NCBI GenBank assembly: GCA_001804285.1
Contig: MHFR01000044.1
Span: 7,285-56,691, forward strand
Length of the DNA: 49,407 nt
Origin: Candidatus Danuiimicrobium aquiferis
GTDB taxonomy: Bacteria; Omnitrophota; Omnitrophia; Omnitrophales; Danuiimicrobiaceae
Reading direction: 5' to 3'
The translations under genes and the position numbers were made by a program. Shown here in pieces: positions 31,401 through 37,400 of the stretch. The notes beneath the pieces are model-generated. The model was not told the origin of the DNA. It saw only the letters and a list, made by a program, of their open reading frames with translations, and made no database searches. Within the stretch, counting starts at the first letter, position 1; each line of letters begins with the position of its first letter.

Positions 31401-34400
31401 TTGAGCGGATAACTATAGCTTTTAGAGCGGAATTAATGGCAGTCAATATTTTCCGGAGGAGATTGGCCAGTCAGCAAAAGGATTATTCGGATCTTCAAAT
31501 TTTCTTATCCATGACGAGCGCAAAAGCATTGCTTTCTGAAGCCCTCCAAAGTTTGAAAACATCAGAATTTGATGTCGCATTTTCGAAACTGGCCGAATTT
31601 GAGCGTAAGTTGACGGGCGCAATTTCAAAATTATCGCTGGAACGCCGCGCTCAGGTCGAACCATTGGCATCGAAGTTTCGGGAACTGAAGCAGCAAATAG
31701 ATACGGTTAAGGCATCGCTTGAACGCTCTGAAGTGCGAACGGGCGAGCGTACGGCGTATAGCGTAGAGGGAGCAGAAAAGGGGACAGGCAATCGTTCTCT
31801 TTTGAGTCATATGCCTGTCCCCTTTTCTGTAAACGCTAATCAAGCGAGGGCAGAAGTCCGTCCCGTTGAAAATCAAATTTCCCCGGCGAAAGATACAAGA
31901 ATATATCATTTGGAAAATGAGTTGGTGTATTTAAGAAGGCGGATTTCGGATTTGGTTCGGCAAAGAGAAACCAATTTTCCGAAAGGAAGAGCCCATGCAT
32001 TTATTGATGATTTGGAGCCTGAAGCAGCCAAAATAAATCAACAAATCCGGACATTAAAACAAAGAAGAAAACTGATCAAAAGACATCTTCGTGACGCCAA
32101 AATGGAAAATGTAGGGGCGGGGTTACCCCGCCCGTTTGAAATGGGCGCGGAGACCGCGCCCCTACGTTCAGAAACGGCATCCGTTCGTCGATCCGAAGTC
32201 CGCAACGAAGAAGATTTTATTCAAGGAGAAGCCGGCCGTTTGGCAAAACTCGTCGCTCACATGAGTGATCAGCGTCCAGAATTTCTGACAACACTATTGA
32301 CCAAACCCACGGATCCGCAGCTTCCTGCCGATCAACTCAATGGTGTATATCGGACACTGAGGCACAAACAGCAGGATGTATTAAAAAGAGAACTGAATCT
32401 GCTGATTGCACGCTCACTGGCAGTCGGTTTGAGTGACGAGCAGTTGAAATCGGTGATTGCATATTACGCGGGGATTGATGCCCGGTTATTTTATCCGGAT
32501 TCTCCCCGATTGGATTTGACGGCGGAACCCGAAGTGTCCCGTGAGGACGGTGACTCAGGTTCCGGTTTGGCGGCGCGCCTTGATTTTACGGCTGTCTTGT
32601 CTTCGGGCGGTTCCGCTGAAGATACTGGAAGTTTTGAGCGGATTCTTCCCACGCGGCTTTATCACGAGCGCTATCCGTTGAGTGACGCCGATCGCGAAGT
32701 GGGAATCTCGATCTGGATGTGGCTTGTCATTCACGCTGCTTTGGCCAAACCGGAACAGATTGATGCGTTTATTCAAACGTATGCCACGCGGCTTGCACGT
32801 CAAAAAGAAGCGGACATAAAATTTCCGGCCGTGGTGGATGCGGCTATGAAAGCCGGAATCGGACGTTCTGATTTTGATGCGCTGATCGCTTTATTTAAAA
32901 TGCTTCATGAGGGGGAGAGCGTCACCGACTCCAAAGTGTTGCTGCGTTTGAAACAGCACGGTTTTTCTGAAATCGACGGTGCACTTAAGGCGCTTGAAGC
33001 GTTTAATCGCCGGATTGGTCCGCTGAGCGGACGGAGTCTGCCGTTGGGTTATTCTCACACGATTTGGGCGGTTGCCAAACTTGCGAGCGGACGAGTTGTC
33101 CGGAAAGAGCTTGAGCGGTATCCGGTGAACGGAGAGACTCCGGCGGCGACGCGTGCTGATCAAGAATTAAAGCCGGCACCTGTGGTAAAAGTTGAAAGAC
33201 GCGATCCAAATGTTCCGTCCCCGACAACACCGGTAAAACCGGGAGAACCAGCAGAACCAGTGCAGCCATCAAAGGGTGCTCCTGTTGTTCCGCTGAAAGG
33301 AGCACCTTCTTTTACGCAATCATCCGCAGGGACTGCTCCAACATTTACCGTAGAACGCCTTAAAGGGTCGGCGTTGATACCCGTTTATTTGGAAGTGGTT
33401 GTCAAAGGATTGCCGGGCAAGCTTAGGACCTTCCAGCTGAAGCCGGAGACGCGTGTGCCGGAAGGGCAAGTCGACGGCCTCATCGAACAGTTTTCGGCGA
33501 AACTGAAAGAGACAATTTCCCGTGTAAAAGATGGTATTTCATTGGAAAGCCTTGTAGCTGCGGCAGGCAAACCGTACGGCCTTGTGATGGTCAAAGGAGT
33601 GGGGTTGAGTGCTGAGATTCCACGTTATGAAATAGAACGCAGAACACCCGGTATGCGGGATGGCGAGCTTGTATCGCGAATTCATATTAAACTTAATTCC
33701 GGAAATGAAACGGGCGAGTGGTTTATTCATATGAAGGTGACGAAGGATGAAATTAAGCACGATGCTACCCGTCAAGCGCGGGTAGCGTTATTTAGGGAAG
33801 TTTTGGGCGAAATGCTCGTTCAAAAACGGAACGAAATGGGCGTAACGACAGAAAAATGGTCGGAAATCTTTGAAGCCGCTATCCACGCCGCTATTCCGGA
33901 AGCGGATAAACGGGCAAAGGGACAATATTTCACGATAGAAACTGAACGTTCCGAAGTGCGTGGGAAAAGTTCCGAGTTTAAAGTTTCTATTTTCGAGTTA
34001 AGCGACAAACAACTTGAAACGCGAAACTCGGAACTCGAAACTGCCGCCGCAGGTGCGGCGAGGGCCGAAGCGCACTCGCGGCTGCCTATTGATGGAAATG
34101 TTGCTGCGAGTACAGCTCGGCTCTTTACGCCGTCGACTGTGTCTCCGGCAAGAGCCGAAGCGCGGTCGAAGTGGACGATTCTGACGGATTTTATGCCGGA
34201 AGAGAGAGCAAACAAGTTGGTGCGGCCATCCTTGGGTGCGCTCCAGGGAGAAGGGATCAGCTATACGGTTGCGGTGGAGGATGAATGGTTGAACCGAATC
34301 GTTACCGCAATTCAGACTCTTTCGGGAGCAAGGGGGGCAAGAATTAAAGCAGTCACCCTGGGCGGAACGAATGCTGATATTAAGAGTTTGAGAACAACAT

Positions 34401-37400
34401 TCGCTTTTGAAGGACAAGCTGTAAACGTTCAATTTGTCGAGGAAGGCGTTTGGCCTCAACTCCGTCAAACGGCAAATCAGTTGCTGGTGCTTGGCATAGA
34501 GCCTGCTAAAATTTTAACTCGGGCGAAAGATTATCACAGTAAAAGGTATAGTAACGACCAGTTTGATGTCGAGTCGGAACAGGTGCTGAAAGATTTTCTC
34601 GAATTTGCGGAAATTAAGTATGACGAGATGATAGGTTTAAATCGTCCGCAGATGGAGCAAATGGAGGAGGCTGCTTCGATTCTTTTCGATCTTGCAAACC
34701 GGATGAAGCAGGTGGCCGAAATCGCGGCGGGCCGGCTGATCAGTTACAAGTTGTCTTCAGAGAAAGTTGATGCATTGGCAGCCGGAGAATTGACCGATAT
34801 GTCAATGCTGGGGCTCGAAGAGCAGCAAGTTTTTGAACTTCAATCAATTCTTCGTGAGTTTGGTTTTTCTCTCCCCGTTACGGATCAGAACAAAGTGGCC
34901 GTCAAAAAAGCGCTTCAATTAATCTCGCTGACGATGCTCGATCTGGAAACCCGTTCCGAAGTGCGCCTCAATATGAATAGCGCCCAAGCGGGCATTAATC
35001 AAAGCGAACGAGAGTCCTCGCAGCCGTGGCGAAGACCAAGCGGTGCTACTGCGAGGGCCGAGGCCCGGAACGCGGAAACAACGCCGCGGATTCAGTCTGA
35101 AAGTTTTGAACGGCTCGAATGGCTACGGGAAACAATGCACTGGATTCCTGTCAGTCAATTCTATGACGGAGTGAAAATTAACGATCCGCTGATTCTGAGG
35201 TTGCAGGCGGGGCTTATTTCTCTTGGACTCGGGAAAGACAAAATGCGGCAGCAAATTCTTGAACAAAGCAAAATTGTACGGCTCATGTTTCCGGAATATG
35301 AAGCACAAGCGACGTCCGACCGTGAAATGCCGCCGTCTTTCAAATTTGAATTGCCTGCCGGTGAAGATATGAACGGAAGGGAAGCGGCATGGCGAAAATT
35401 TATTACGGAAAACGTGATGCCGTTTTTGAAAGAGCGTGATCGCGACCTTAATCTTGCGACCTATGATGTCAAAATGGCGCCTTATCGTTCCGCGGAAGGC
35501 GAAGTCAAATTGGCGATTGTTGTATTGCCGGTTTTTCAGTCCGGGGCCTTGGAACAATTTGGGCAAGTGGATGAATCAGGTACCGCTTTGCTTTTTATCG
35601 ATGAGTTGCGGCAATATGCGGCGGATCATCACGGAAGTCTTCGCGGGGCTGAAGAGGCCTTGAGTGACCGGTTGGCTTCTTTTGTTGAAAATAGTGTTCT
35701 GAGTGATTTTGAAGCGGCGAATGTGATTGCGAATATTTTAAAATCGTTGTTTTCGGTTTTGACCGAAATGCAATCCATCCGGAGCCAACGCGAGTTGCGC
35801 CGGAATCTCGAAGAAGAACTTGCGGAGCTTTTTACCGGCTTTCTGAAAAATTATTTCTGGAAGTTGGAAAACGTAGAACGAGCTCGGGCGAAGATCGTCA
35901 AAGCGTTTTCGAATATCACGCCTAAAATGGTATTTCCACAAATCCGAACAGTCCTTGGAGCTGTTCGTGATCATATTCAGTCCGCTGAATTCAATGAAAA
36001 TGAAATGATTCAATTTGCGCTCCAGCGAAGCACACCGCTTGTTTGGGCTCGGCAGGAAGTGTTGCGCAAGATAGTCCGGGAAGCGCACGGTGGAGTGCAT
36101 AGTTTTCTTGAAGGGGAAACTGTTGTCAGTTCGCGAGGAGGCATCTTTTTAGAAGTTCCGAAAACGGGATCACACGCAGCTCCGGCACCGGCGCGTTCAT
36201 TCGGTTGGGCTACAATTTTAGATACCTTGTCGCGGTTGTCGGGTCCTCAAAAGGAAACAGGAGCGGTTGTTGAAACCGAACCTCGCGGGATTCAGTCGCG
36301 CCTGACGCTTGCGGGAGGGGCGGGTTATCGGCTGGTCGACGGAAAAGCGGAAGAATCGTTTAACCGGGCGCTTCAACACTCCCGTGCTCATTCTGTCAGT
36401 GAAATAGTAGGGGCTCTTATGCCTGCGTTTTTCTATGACACAGCACACGCTTTGAAACGGCGCGATAAAGCGACGACGCATATCGTAGACCTTGTCAAAA
36501 TACAGGGGGCCGATGTGCCGGCCGTTCAGGAAACCAGCCGGGATGATTTGGTGGAATGGATTAAATATTTATTTACGCTGGTGAAACCGGAAGTTGACGA
36601 TACGCTTAGTCCGATGGCGAAACCATGGCTTGCGCATTTTTCTGCAAATTTTGCTCCGGAATTGAAAAGCAGAAAAGGCGGCGAAAGCCTTTACGAAAAA
36701 GGCCTTCCTGATCTTGCCGCGGTTGTGTTTGTCGGCGAAATACTTGAAGGATTTTTGCGTTCGGATGGCGCAAAAGATATGCCAAATGCGCGCCAGGACC
36801 TTTTGGATGTGCTGGACAAAATGGCGAAAGAGATTAAGAGGCCCATTTTTAAAGCGATTCAGGGCTATTTGATTTTATTGGAGAAACAGGCGGACACGAT
36901 TTTGGCGAAACAGCAAGATTTTGTGGGCCGGGGATTTCCGGCCGGCAGTGATGATTTGTCAATTTATCGGCCTGCAAGCGTTCCGCTGGCGGCAAAACCG
37001 GCAAATCTGGAAATGGCGGCTGGTCAATCTATTTTGGATATGCCGATAGATCGGCTTCTCCAACTTCCGAACCGAGAACAGACAAAAGCGCTTCATGAAA
37101 TGATTCAAGCGCTCCGACAGCAATTTTTAAATGATGCAAACCGTTCCGAAGCGCGGTCTGTAAAGAGAAACCTTTCGAAATTAGTATTCGGATTTGCTTT
37201 GGCGGGTTTTTCGGGCTGCACAGAACTTTCTCCGTTGGCGCAAAATTTGGCAACCGGCGCAATTCTCAATCGGGAATCTGTCGTGCAGCTTTTCGGTAAT
37301 TTGTTAAGCCCCGAGTGGTTAAAAGCAACGTGGCATCTTGATATTACCTTCGGTTCAAATCGTTCCGAAGCGCGCAACGTTAAAGCGAGGAAAGTGCGGG

